A stretch of 64,000 nucleotides of DNA from CAZBLK01 sp964492715 (GTDB lineage: Bacteria > Bacillota > Clostridia > Lachnospirales > WRBF01): contig CAZBLK010000005.1 in assembly GCA_964492715.1 (NCBI GenBank), positions 51,593 to 115,592 on the forward strand. Direction: 5' to 3'. Position 1 is the first letter of the stretch. The number at the start of each line of letters is the position of its first letter. The notes beneath the pieces were generated by a model, which did no database searches, was not told the origin of the DNA, and worked only from the letters and a program-made list of their open reading frames with translations. A program made the position numbers and the translations under genes. Shown in pieces: positions 31,113 through 39,129 of this stretch.

Positions 31113-31988
31113 ATGGGCACACTTTTACAGTTACTTTTGCGTTCCCTTGAAACGGGCGGCATTTTTGCCCTAGCCTCGCTCGGCATAATTATTATTTACC
31201 GAACGTCAAACATGACAAACTTTGCTCTTGGTGCAATTGGCATGTTTAACGCCTACATAGCAACTACGCTTTATTTAAAGTTTAACATTCCTGTTATTTT
31301 GGCGGCTGTTCTTGCAATGATTACAGCGTTCTTTGTAGGTATTTTGGTTGATATAGTAATTATTCGTCGGACGAAAAAGGCATCACCTGTTGCCAAGCAA
31401 ATTCTTACGCTTGGGCTAATAATGATTTTCTTGGGAATTACACCGATATTTTTCGGCGTAGACCCTTTAAGGCTTCCGCAGTTTTTCCCGAACGGCTCTT
31501 TGGACTTAAAGGTTGCGTCTATTTCCTTTAACGGGCTTTTTAACATTGCACTTGGAATTACAATAATGTTTTTGCTTTTCTACCTTCTTCAAAAGACGAA
31601 GTGGGGGCTTGCTGTTAGAACAACGGCGTCAAACGAAGCTACGGCAAAGCTTATGGGTGTTCCAACAAAAACTGTTACTATGGGTGCGTGGGCTGTGGCT
31701 GCTATGCTTGGCACACTTGCAGGCATAATGACAGCACCGTTTACGTCTGTAACTTTAAACCTTATGGACAACGTTCAAATTAATGCTTTGATAGCTTGCG
31801 TTTTGGGCGGCTTCCAAACTTTCTACGGCCCAATTGTTGCGGCGTATGTAATTGGTATAGCTAAAAACCTTTTGGTTTTCTACGTTTCTTCGGTTTGGGG
31901 CGAGCAAATTTTATACCTTGCAATTTTAGTTTTCATAGTCTTTAGACCATACGGTATGTTTGGCAAGAAGATTGTTAAGAAAGTGTAG
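31113..31988 (+). CDS. livH: Liv-type ABC transporter permease (LivH)
   Basis: 291 residues with about eight membrane segments; SLGIIIIYRTSNMTNFALGAIGMF and ASNEATAKLMGVPTKTVTMGAWAVAAMLG (EAA-like loop) are LivH text. First permease of a high-affinity importer for branched-chain amino acids or related small acids. GGAAAGGACG precedes ATG 31113. Followed directly by livM. Confidence 0.9.
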   Translation: MGTLLQLLLRSLETGGIFALASLGIIIIYRTSNMTNFALGAIGMFNAYIATTLYLKFNIPVILAAVLAMITAFFVGILVDIVIIRRTKKASPVAKQILTLGLIMIFLGITPIFFGVDPLRLPQFFPNGSLDLKVASISFNGLFNIALGITIMFLLFYLLQKTKWGLAVRTTASNEATAKLMGVPTKTVTMGAWAVAAMLGTLAGIMTAPFTSVTLNLMDNVQINALIACVLGGFQTFYGPIVAAYVIGIAKNLLVFYVSSVWGEQILYLAILVFIVFRPYGMFGKKIVKKV

Positions 31989-32000
31989 GTGTTTATTATC

Positions 32001-33017
32001 ATGAATTCAATTACAAAAAACAAGGCTACGCTTTCGTACATTAGCTTTATCGTTTTTGGGCTTGTGTTAGCCGTTTTACCAACGCTTGCAAGCGCAGGAA
32101 TTATTAAAAACTACGTAGTAACATCTTTTGGCGGCATAATGTTTTACGGCATTGCGGCGCTTGGGCTAAACATTTTGCTTGGTTATTCTGGGTTAATTTC
32201 TTTGGGAACTGCTGGGTTTATGGGTGTTGGCGCTTACGCTTCGGCTTACTTCACAGAAGATTTGGGCTTGCCGTTTTTTGTTTCGCTTCTTCTTTCAATT
32301 TTAATTCCAACTGTAATTGGTTTGCTTGTAGGGCTTGTTTCTCTTAAAATTGAAGGCATTTACCTTGCAATTGCTACACTTTGCGTAAGTGAAATTCTTC
32401 GTAAAACATTTGAGGAACTTTCAAATATTACAAACGGCTTTGCAGGAAAAAATGCTTCGTACCCAAAGCTTCCTTTTGTTGGGCAGCTTGACAGAAACGG
32501 AGCTTACTACTTTATAGTTTTTGTTCTTATTATAATGATGTTTATAACGTACAACATTGTAAACGGCAAAATTGGGCGTGCGCTAAACGCTATGCGTGGA
32601 AGTGAAGCGGCAGCGCAAGCTATGGGTGTAAACCTTCTTAAATACAGGCTTTACTCCTTTGCCCTTGCAACTTGCTACGCAAGCCTTTCAGGTGTTTTGT
32701 ACGTCCACTTTGTTCGTGGTTCTTTCCCAACAAACTGGGTTATGACGCTTTCACTAAACATTTTGGCAGTTGTTGTAATTGGTGGGCTTCGTTCTATTTA
32801 TGGAACGCTACTTGGAGCATTTGTAGTTTTTGGCTTGCCAGACTTGTTTATTAAAAACATTCCAGTAATTAAAGACATTCCCGGCTTTAGCTACATATTT
32901 AACGGTGTTTTAATTGTTTTAGTAATTTTGTTTTACCCACAAGGCGTAATTGGTGTTTTTCACGACTTAAAGAACCTTATTGTTAAGCCATCAAAGAAAA
33001 AGGCGGTGACACAATGA
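32001..33017 (+). CDS. livM: Liv-type ABC transporter permease (LivM)
   Basis: 338 residues with about ten membrane segments; LGLNILLGYSGLISLGTAGFMGVGAYASAY and GRALNAMRGSEAAAQAMGVNLLKYRLYSFALA are LivM signatures. ATG 32001 is preferred: AGGTG overlapping the livH stop lies 9 bases before it; GTG 31989 is the alternative. It overlaps livG by 4 bp. Confidence 0.9.
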   Translation: MNSITKNKATLSYISFIVFGLVLAVLPTLASAGIIKNYVVTSFGGIMFYGIAALGLNILLGYSGLISLGTAGFMGVGAYASAYFTEDLGLPFFVSLLLSILIPTVIGLLVGLVSLKIEGIYLAIATLCVSEILRKTFEELSNITNGFAGKNASYPKLPFVGQLDRNGAYYFIVFVLIIMMFITYNIVNGKIGRALNAMRGSEAAAQAMGVNLLKYRLYSFALATCYASLSGVLYVHFVRGSFPTNWVMTLSLNILAVVVIGGLRSIYGTLLGAFVVFGLPDLFIKNIPVIKDIPGFSYIFNGVLIVLVILFYPQGVIGVFHDLKNLIVKPSKKKAVTQ

Positions 33018-33814
33018 GTGCGACACTAGGCAACAACGAAATTTTAAAAGTAAGTAACCTTTCAATTCAGTTTGGCGGTTTAAAGGCTGTTGATGGACTT
33101 AACATTACAATTAAAAAAGGTGAAATTTTTGGGCTTATCGGGCCAAACGGTGCAGGTAAAACCACAGCGTTTAACTGTATAACTCAGTTTTATAAAGCTA
33201 ACGAAGGGCAAGTTCTTTTTAAAAGTAAAAAAGGCAACGTAGTAGACCTTATGCACTTAAAGGTACATGACGTTATTCGCCAAGGGCTTGTTAGAACTTT
33301 CCAAAACGTAGAGCTTATAAAAGAGCTTTCTATAATTGACAACGTTTTAATTGGCGCACACATAGACTTTAAAGCCGACTTGTTTTCTTTTGCTTTCCGC
33401 CTTCCCCTTGCAAGAAAGGAAGAAAAGGCACTTAGGCAAAAAGCAATGGAAGCACTAAAATTTATGGAAATTGACGACCGTGCCGACCAGCTTGTTGGCG
33501 GACAGCCTTACGGCGTAATGAAAAAGGTTGAAATGGCACGTACATTAATGTGCGACCCTACGCTAATTATTCTTGACGAGCCAGCCGCTGGACTAAACGA
33601 TGTTGAAACGCTTCAGCTTGCAAAGACAATACGTACAGTGCGTGACAAATATGGCTGTGCTGTGCTTCTTGTAGAACACGACATGCGCCTTGTAATGGAC
33701 ATTTGCGACAACATTTGTGCAATATCTTTCGGCAAGCACCTTGCAACTGGCACGCCTAAAGAAATTCAACAAAACAAAGATGTGCAGCTTGCATATTTGG
33801 GAACGGAGGAATAG
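33014..33814 (+). CDS. livG: Liv-type ABC transporter ATPase (LivG)
   Basis: 266 residues. Walker A GPNGAGKT at 43-50, Walker B LIILDEPAAGL, H-loop VEHDM. The signature motif is unusual: VGGQPYGVMKKVEMARTL in place of LSYGQ/LSGGQ. That divergence is seen directly and is worth note. Translationally coupled to livM (ATGA). Confidence 0.9.
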   Translation: MSATLGNNEILKVSNLSIQFGGLKAVDGLNITIKKGEIFGLIGPNGAGKTTAFNCITQFYKANEGQVLFKSKKGNVVDLMHLKVHDVIRQGLVRTFQNVELIKELSIIDNVLIGAHIDFKADLFSFAFRLPLARKEEKALRQKAMEALKFMEIDDRADQLVGGQPYGVMKKVEMARTLMCDPTLIILDEPAAGLNDVETLQLAKTIRTVRDKYGCAVLLVEHDMRLVMDICDNICAISFGKHLATGTPKEIQQNKDVQLAYLGTEE

Positions 33815-33815
33815 C

Positions 33816-34529
33816 ATGGGTACTGCATTATCTATAAAAGGGCTTAAAGTAAGCTACGGAAGCATTGAAGCACTTAAAGGCGTAAACATAACTGTAGAAG
33901 AAAACAAAGTTGTTGCAATTCTCGGTGCAAACGGCGCAGGCAAAACGTCACTTCTTCGTACAATTTCTGGGCTTGTGCCTGCTGCTGCTGGCGAAATTTC
34001 GCTTTATGGCAAAAGCATAACAAACATGGAAGCGGAGAAAATAACAGGGCTAGGCATTGCACAAAGCCCAGAAGGCAGGCAAATTTTTAGGGACTTAACG
34101 GTGCTTGAAAACCTTCAAAGCGGTGCTTTCACCTTAAACGACAAAAAGGAAATTGATAAAAACTTTGAAAAGGTTTACCGTTTTTTCCCTGTCTTAAAAA
34201 CAAGAACGAACCAAGTTGCATCTACGCTTTCGGGCGGCGAGCAGCAAATGCTTGCAATTGGGCGTGCTTTAATGTGCAGTCCAAAGGTTGTTCTTCTTGA
34301 CGAGCCGTCACTTGGGCTTGCACCGCTTGTTGTTCGTGACATTTTTGAAATTATTAAGGAAATTAAAGCAGAAGGTGCAACAGTTGTTATTGTTGAACAA
34401 AATGCGCTTCAAACGTTAAAGATTGCTGACTATGCTTATGTAATTGAGCTTGGTGAAATTAGCATGGAGGGCGAAGCGGCCAAACTGAAAAATGACCCTA
34501 AGCTTATTGAGGCTTACCTTGGGAATTGA
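33816..34529 (+). CDS. livF: Liv-type ABC transporter ATPase (LivF)
   Basis: 237 residues. Walker A GANGAGKT near 36-43, signature LSGGEQQMLAIGRAL, Walker B VVLLDEPSLGL, then VEQNA. The start at 33816 is set by CGGAGGA; the upstream extension overlaps livG. It forms the ATPase pair with LivG. Confidence 0.93.
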   Translation: MGTALSIKGLKVSYGSIEALKGVNITVEENKVVAILGANGAGKTSLLRTISGLVPAAAGEISLYGKSITNMEAEKITGLGIAQSPEGRQIFRDLTVLENLQSGAFTLNDKKEIDKNFEKVYRFFPVLKTRTNQVASTLSGGEQQMLAIGRALMCSPKVVLLDEPSLGLAPLVVRDIFEIIKEIKAEGATVVIVEQNALQTLKIADYAYVIELGEISMEGEAAKLKNDPKLIEAYLGN

Positions 34530-34541
34530 TGAAAGAAGGTC

Positions 34542-34603
34542 AAGACCTTAGGGGCGCTGACCCTAAAACCCCACAAGGGGCTTGCACTTTGCCCCCATTT
34601 TTT
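34542..34603 (+). repeat. Dispersed GC-rich double-hairpin repeat, family A copy 6
   Basis: AAGACCTTAGGGGCGCTGAC, CCTAAAACCCCACAAGGGG, CTTGCACTTTGCCCCC and T tract, between livF and the binding-protein gene. It could reduce read-through or stabilise the upstream mRNA. Confidence 0.85.
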
Positions 34604-34698
34604 AAGGATTCTTGGTTATAAGGTTTTTGATTCTTTCGTATCACACTAGGTTACGAAAGAACTTAATAAAAAATTACTCTAATATGGAGGAAAAAAAC

Positions 34699-35979
34699 AT
34701 GAAAAGAAGAATTTTATCAGCAGTTATTGCACTTACAATGGCATTTGCTCTTACGGCTTGCAGCAACGGTACAACTGGTACAACAGGCACAACACCAGCT
34801 ACTGAAGCTGCAACAGAAAAGAAAGACGAAAAGCCAGCTCAAGGCGTTACCGACACAAAAATTGTTGTAGGTAACTCTGCAACAACATCAGGCGCATACG
34901 CTCCTGTAGGTACTCCTTTCCTTACTGGTATCCGTGCTTACTTTAAAATGGTAAACGAAAAAGAAGGCGGAGTAAGCGGACGTACTATCGAATTTAAAAA
35001 CATTGACGACGAGTTTGACCCAGTTAAAGGCAAAACTGCACTTCAAAAGCTTGTTGAAGACGAACAAGTTTTTGCTCTTGTTGGGCACTTTGGCACACCT
35101 GTAGTTGCTGCTACTCTTGAAGACGTTAAGGAATATGGTATTCCTGCTGTTTACTTTGCAACTGGTATTGGTCAGCTTTACAACGACAAAGCAACTGGCA
35201 GAGACAGAAACATTTTCCCTGTTCAACCTCTTTACAAAACAGAAGGTAAAATAATGGTTGCACGTGCAGTTGGTGACTTTGAAGCGAAAAAGGTTGGTAT
35301 CATTTACACTAACGATGACGCTGGTAAAGACATTCTTTGGGGCGCACAACAACAATGTAAAGAGCTTGGCGTTGAGCTTGTTGAGCAACAAGTAGCTGTA
35401 GGCGCAACTGACGTTTCTGCTGCTGTTACTGCAATTAAAGGCGCAGGCGTTGACGTTGTTATAGCTGGTGAAATTCAAGCTACATTCCCAACTGTTGTTA
35501 AAGAGCTTGCAGCACAAACTGTAAACAAGCCTGTTATTACAACATATGTAAACGTGTCTAGCGCAATGTCTGACGCTGTTAAAGCTGAAATTGACGGCAA
35601 GTTTGACGTATACGGAAACGGCTGGGTTGCAACAGACGGCGACAAAGCAGAAGCATACGAGCTTTACAAAGAATGGATTGCAAAAGAAGCTGGCTCAGAC
35701 GAATTTGCAGCAAACACATACGCTATGACTGGCTGGATTGCAGGACACTACTTTGTTCAAGGGCTTAAACAAACAGAAGGTACTTTAACTTGGGATAACT
35801 TTATGTCTGGTCTTGAAGCTAAGCCAATTGAAAACCCATTTGGTGGCATAATTGACTATTCAAACGGCAAGCGTTTGGGTACAAACGAAATGAACCTTTC
35901 AAAGGTTGATGCAACAAACGCAACTGGCTGGTCACTTGTTAAGCCACTTCAAAACATTGATTCAATTTTAGGTAAGTAA
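34699..35979 (+). CDS. livJ: Liv-type substrate-binding lipoprotein (type 1 periplasmic fold)
   Basis: 426 residues. The signal MKRRILSAVIALTMAF ends in a lipobox LTAC, so it is lipid-anchored outside the cell. A Thr/Ala-rich linker follows, then the Peripla_BP_6 domain (VVGNSATTSGAYAPVGTPFLTGIRAYFKMVNEKEGG ... VGHFGTPVVAATLEDVKEYGIPAVYFATG). ATG 34699 has TGGAGG upstream. The ligand is not evident; the neighbouring acyl-CoA genes make a carboxylic or keto acid as likely as an amino acid. Confidence 0.9.
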   Translation: MKRRILSAVIALTMAFALTACSNGTTGTTGTTPATEAATEKKDEKPAQGVTDTKIVVGNSATTSGAYAPVGTPFLTGIRAYFKMVNEKEGGVSGRTIEFKNIDDEFDPVKGKTALQKLVEDEQVFALVGHFGTPVVAATLEDVKEYGIPAVYFATGIGQLYNDKATGRDRNIFPVQPLYKTEGKIMVARAVGDFEAKKVGIIYTNDDAGKDILWGAQQQCKELGVELVEQQVAVGATDVSAAVTAIKGAGVDVVIAGEIQATFPTVVKELAAQTVNKPVITTYVNVSSAMSDAVKAEIDGKFDVYGNGWVATDGDKAEAYELYKEWIAKEAGSDEFAANTYAMTGWIAGHYFVQGLKQTEGTLTWDNFMSGLEAKPIENPFGGIIDYSNGKRLGTNEMNLSKVDATNATGWSLVKPLQNIDSILGK

Positions 35980-36010
35980 GTTTTTTAAATTATAGTAGCA
36001 AGCCTTTTAG

Positions 36011-36050
36011 GGGTGCAGGGTGCTTTGTGCCCTGTGCCCTTAATTTTATT
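36011..36050 (+). terminator. Terminator after the binding-protein gene
   Basis: GGGTGCAGGG (36011-36020) pairs with CCCTGTGCCC (36030-36039), with two G-U pairs, then TTAATTTTATT. Confidence 0.75.
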
Positions 36051-36053
36051 ATC

Positions 36054-36154
36054 GCAATTTGGATAAACAGTTCACCATTATGCGTCAAAAAATCGTTGAA
36101 GCGTTTGACATTTTTGCAGTAAAATGGCTTGGTGACTACAAAAACTCAATTTGC
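36054..36154 (+). repeat. 101-bp repeat with inverted ends, family B copy 2
   Basis: Same length as the copy at 10694 and about 88 percent identical. The plus strand reads through with QKIVEAFDIFAVKW and GDYKNSICY. Its right end ATTTGCTATG lies just before the ribosome-binding site of the CoA-transferase gene. Confidence 0.8.
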
Positions 36155-36170
36155 TATGTCGGAGGTTTAT

Positions 36171-37475
36171 ATGGATTATAAAAACAAGTTAATTACAGTT
36201 GAAAAAGCACTGTCACTAATTAAAAGTGATGACATTATAGTAACGGGCTTAGGCGCACAAGAGCCAGCGGCACTTTTGTCACAACTTCACACAATTGCTG
36301 ACAGAGTTAAAAACGTTACAGTTACAAACTGCTTGCCAATGGGAAGCTTTGAATATTTTACAAATGAAGCATACAAAGAAAACTTTAAAATAGACACATG
36401 GTTTTACACTGGTGCTTTGCGTAAGCTGCACAAAAATGGCAACATTTCATTTATTCCAAACCACCTTCACCTTGCGGCGACAAAGCGTTTGCAGCACAAA
36501 AAAACGACCATTTTTTCAAGTGCTGTTTCTATGCCCGACAAACATGGCTACATGTCAATTCCTTTAAGCAACACTTACGAAAGAAGGGCTTTAGAGCAAG
36601 CTGACCTTGTTATTTTGGAAATTAACCCTAACTTCCCGAGAACTTTTGGTGACAACATGGTTCATGTTTCAGAAGCGGATTATTTAATTGAAACAAGCTA
36701 TTCTGTGCCAATTTTGCCAGATGTAGACATAAACGAAAAGGACCGTGCTATTGGAAACTACATTGCTGAGTACATAAACGACGGTGATTGTATTCAACTT
36801 GGTATTGGCGGAATTCCAAACGCTGTAGCTGACGCACTTACAAGCAAAAAAGATTTGGGCGTGCATACAGAAATGCTTACAACAGGTGTTGTTAAGCTAT
36901 TTAAAAAAGGTGTAATTACAAACTCGAAGAAAACACTGCATAGAGGAAAAATTGTTACTACTCTTATTATGGGAACGCAAGAACTTTACGACTTTATTGA
37001 CGATAACCCAATCCTTTCTGTTATGGACGGAAGTTATGTAAACGACCCTTACACAATTGCACAAAACGACAACCAAGTTTCAATTAATACGACTATTGAA
37101 ATTGACTTAACAGGTCAGTGCTGCTCTGAAAGCATTGGTTCTGTACAGTTCTCCGGAACAGGTGGTCAAGCTGACACGGCAATTGGCGCACAAATGGCAA
37201 AAAACGGGCGTTCGTTTATTACGCTTTATTCCACAGCTAATGTTAAAAACAAAGACGGCGAAAGAGAAGAAATTTCAAAAATCGTGCCACAATTAAAGCC
37301 TGGTGCGGCTGTTTCTCTTTCAAGAAACGACGTTGACTTTGTTGTTTCGGAATATGGCGTTGCTCCGCTTCGTGGAACTACTATTCGTGAGAGGGTAGAG
37401 CTTTTAATTGGAATTGCGCACCCTAAGTTTAAAGAAGAACTTATGTTTAGTGCAAAGTCGCTTGGGCTTATGTAG
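36171..37475 (+). CDS. Acetyl-CoA hydrolase/transferase family CoA-transferase (Cat/AbfT-like)
   Basis: 434 residues, full length for class I family members such as 4-hydroxybutyrate or butyryl-CoA:acetate CoA-transferase. QLGIGGIPNAV near 215 and SESIGSVQFSGTGGQ with catalytic Glu at about 320 are the key motifs. It would activate an imported or intracellular acid with acetyl-CoA or another acyl-CoA. GGAGG precedes ATG 36171. In this cluster it probably provides the CoA ester handled by the thiolase, SDR and KAS-like enzymes. Acid specificity cannot be read from sequence. Confidence 0.88.
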   Translation: MDYKNKLITVEKALSLIKSDDIIVTGLGAQEPAALLSQLHTIADRVKNVTVTNCLPMGSFEYFTNEAYKENFKIDTWFYTGALRKLHKNGNISFIPNHLHLAATKRLQHKKTTIFSSAVSMPDKHGYMSIPLSNTYERRALEQADLVILEINPNFPRTFGDNMVHVSEADYLIETSYSVPILPDVDINEKDRAIGNYIAEYINDGDCIQLGIGGIPNAVADALTSKKDLGVHTEMLTTGVVKLFKKGVITNSKKTLHRGKIVTTLIMGTQELYDFIDDNPILSVMDGSYVNDPYTIAQNDNQVSINTTIEIDLTGQCCSESIGSVQFSGTGGQADTAIGAQMAKNGRSFITLYSTANVKNKDGEREEISKIVPQLKPGAAVSLSRNDVDFVVSEYGVAPLRGTTIRERVELLIGIAHPKFKEELMFSAKSLGLM

Positions 37476-37492
37476 ACCTTTAGGGAGACGTA

Positions 37493-37556
37493 AGACCTTG
37501 CGGCTCTGCCCCAAACCCTGCCACATTTGAAAAAGTGGGCAAAACTTTTGATTTTT
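37493..37556 (+). repeat. Family A variant repeat (A'), copy 3
   Basis: GACCTTGCGGCTCTGCCCCA, AACCCTGCCACATTTGAAAA, AGTGGGCAAAACTTTTGATT. It separates the CoA-transferase from the hydrolase gene. Confidence 0.75.
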
Positions 37557-37577
37557 ATTTATGTAAGGAGGGGTTAC

Positions 37578-38393
37578 ATGGCTAGTTTTGTTTTTAATGG
37601 AATTAATATTTTTTATGAAGATATAGGCAGTGGTGAGCCATTTTTAATTTTAAACGGCATAATGATGTCGACAGCTAGTTGGAAGATGTTTGAAGAAGAA
37701 TTTTCAAGAAACAACAGGCTTATAATGGTAGACCTTTTGGAGCAAGGGCAAAGCGGCAAGGCTGATGCGGACTTTCAGATTTCTTTGCAAGCCGACTTGG
37801 TTAAGGCTCTTTTAGACTTTCTTGGCATTAAAAAGGTAAGCCTTATGGGGATTTCATATGGCGGTGAAGTTTCCTTGCAGTTTGCTGTTAAGTACGGTGA
37901 ATATTTAAACAAGCTTCTTTTGTTTAACACTGTTGCATACACAAACAATTATTTAAAGGAGTCTGGTGCGGCGTGGGTTCACGCTACGCACAGCCCAGAA
38001 GCTTTTTATTCCGCTACAATTCCAATTATTTATTCGCCACAGTTTTACGAAGCTAACATTGACTGGATGTTAAAACGAAAAAGCCTTTTGTGCAGAACAG
38101 CTTTTGCAAGCGAAGCTTTTTTAAACAGCATGGTAAGGCTTGTAAAAAGCGCAAACCACCACGATTTAAGGGGAGAGCTGGAAAAAATTTCTGTTCCAAC
38201 CTTGATTGTAGGCTCAGAGTGTGATATGCTAACTCCATTGACCGAGCAAAAGTATATACACCAGCACATTAAAGGAAGCGAGCTTCTTGTAATGCCAAAC
38301 TGTGGTCATGCGTCTATGTATGAAAAGCCAATGCTTTTTGTTTCAATTGTTTTGGGCTTTATTGGTGTAAAAAAAATAGAATATGTGATATAA
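37578..38393 (+). CDS. Alpha/beta hydrolase
   Basis: 271 residues. Nucleophile S93 in GISYGGE, acid in VGSECDMLTP near 218 and His in NCGHAS near 245; the oxyanion region is LNGIMMSTASW. The layout is that of small esterases and 3-oxoadipate enol-lactonase-like enzymes; a thioesterase or C-C hydrolase role in the cluster is possible. AAGGAGGGG precedes ATG 37578; the upstream extension is repeat sequence. Confidence 0.82.
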   Translation: MASFVFNGINIFYEDIGSGEPFLILNGIMMSTASWKMFEEEFSRNNRLIMVDLLEQGQSGKADADFQISLQADLVKALLDFLGIKKVSLMGISYGGEVSLQFAVKYGEYLNKLLLFNTVAYTNNYLKESGAAWVHATHSPEAFYSATIPIIYSPQFYEANIDWMLKRKSLLCRTAFASEAFLNSMVRLVKSANHHDLRGELEKISVPTLIVGSECDMLTPLTEQKYIHQHIKGSELLVMPNCGHASMYEKPMLFVSIVLGFIGVKKIEYVI

Positions 38394-38399
38394 GAATGT

Positions 38400-38422
38400 G
38401 TGAGGGAATATATTTCCCTCAC
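38400..38422 (+). terminator. Hairpin after the hydrolase gene
   Basis: GTGAGGGAA (38400-38408) and TTCCCTCAC (38414-38422), perfect 9-bp stem; T tract weak. It lies before the TetR gene. Confidence 0.6.
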
Positions 38423-38476
38423 TTATAGTAAACATGGCAACTTACATATAACTTTTTGATAACTGGTGGTATAATT

Positions 38477-39091
38477 GTGAACAATACAAACTACAGCGAA
38501 ATTATAAACATGCCAAAAACTGAACGTGGGGAAATTACGCTTGCAAACATTATTGAGGCTGCTGGAAAATGCTTTGGTGAAAGCGGATATCACCGCACAA
38601 CAATTGCAGACATCGCAAAGGCAGCAGGCGTTGCCCCAGGGACAATTTACATATATTTTCCTGACAAATACAGCATTTACAAATATTTGTTGCATGAATA
38701 CAGCCATGTAATAAGAATGCACATTGCAAAAAGCATTAAGGGTTGTACCGACAGAAAAGAAGTTGAACGCCGTGGGCTTTTAAGCTTTCTTCAATTAATA
38801 AAAGAAAACCGCAATATGTACAACGTAATTTGGGAGTCTTTGCACATAGATAACTTGCTTTTTGTTGAATACTACACAAGCTTTGCAGCACGGTACATTG
38901 TTACAATTACGGCAGGGCAAAAAAGCGGTGAACTTTTAAGCTGTGACCCCGAAGTTTTAAGCTATGTTTTAATGGGCATTGCAAACTTTGTAGGTTTGCG
39001 GTATGTTTTGTTTGGCGAAAATGAGGATTTGGAAAAAGTAGCCGACGAAGTAATCTGTATTTTGGAAGAAGGAATTTTTAAGAAGGTTTAG
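38477..39091 (+). CDS. TetR-family regulator
   Basis: 204 residues from GTG 38477. ITLANIIEAAGKCFGESGYHRTTIADIAKAAGVAPGTIYIYFPDKYSIY is a clear TetR helix-turn-helix; the C-terminal half is a ligand-binding domain. GGTGG precedes the GTG; TTG 38456 and the ATG near 38510 are alternatives. As last gene of the cluster it may sense an acyl-CoA or acid and control the thiolase and liv promoters, where palindromes were seen. Confidence 0.85.
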   Translation: MNNTNYSEIINMPKTERGEITLANIIEAAGKCFGESGYHRTTIADIAKAAGVAPGTIYIYFPDKYSIYKYLLHEYSHVIRMHIAKSIKGCTDRKEVERRGLLSFLQLIKENRNMYNVIWESLHIDNLLFVEYYTSFAARYIVTITAGQKSGELLSCDPEVLSYVLMGIANFVGLRYVLFGENEDLEKVADEVICILEEGIFKKV

Positions 39092-39100
39092 GTGCATTGT

Positions 39101-39129
39101 AAAAAGGGCGAACGATTATCGCCCTTTTA
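39101..39129. terminator. Bidirectional terminator
   Basis: AAAAGGGCGA (39102-39111) and TCGCCCTTTT (39119-39128), perfect; A run before and T run after. It separates tetR from the convergent Gln-rich gene. Confidence 0.85.

Noticed and set aside
38470..38475. TATAAT as the tetR promoter
   Set aside because: It lies between the ribosome-binding site and the GTG start, so a transcript from it would lack the start codon used.
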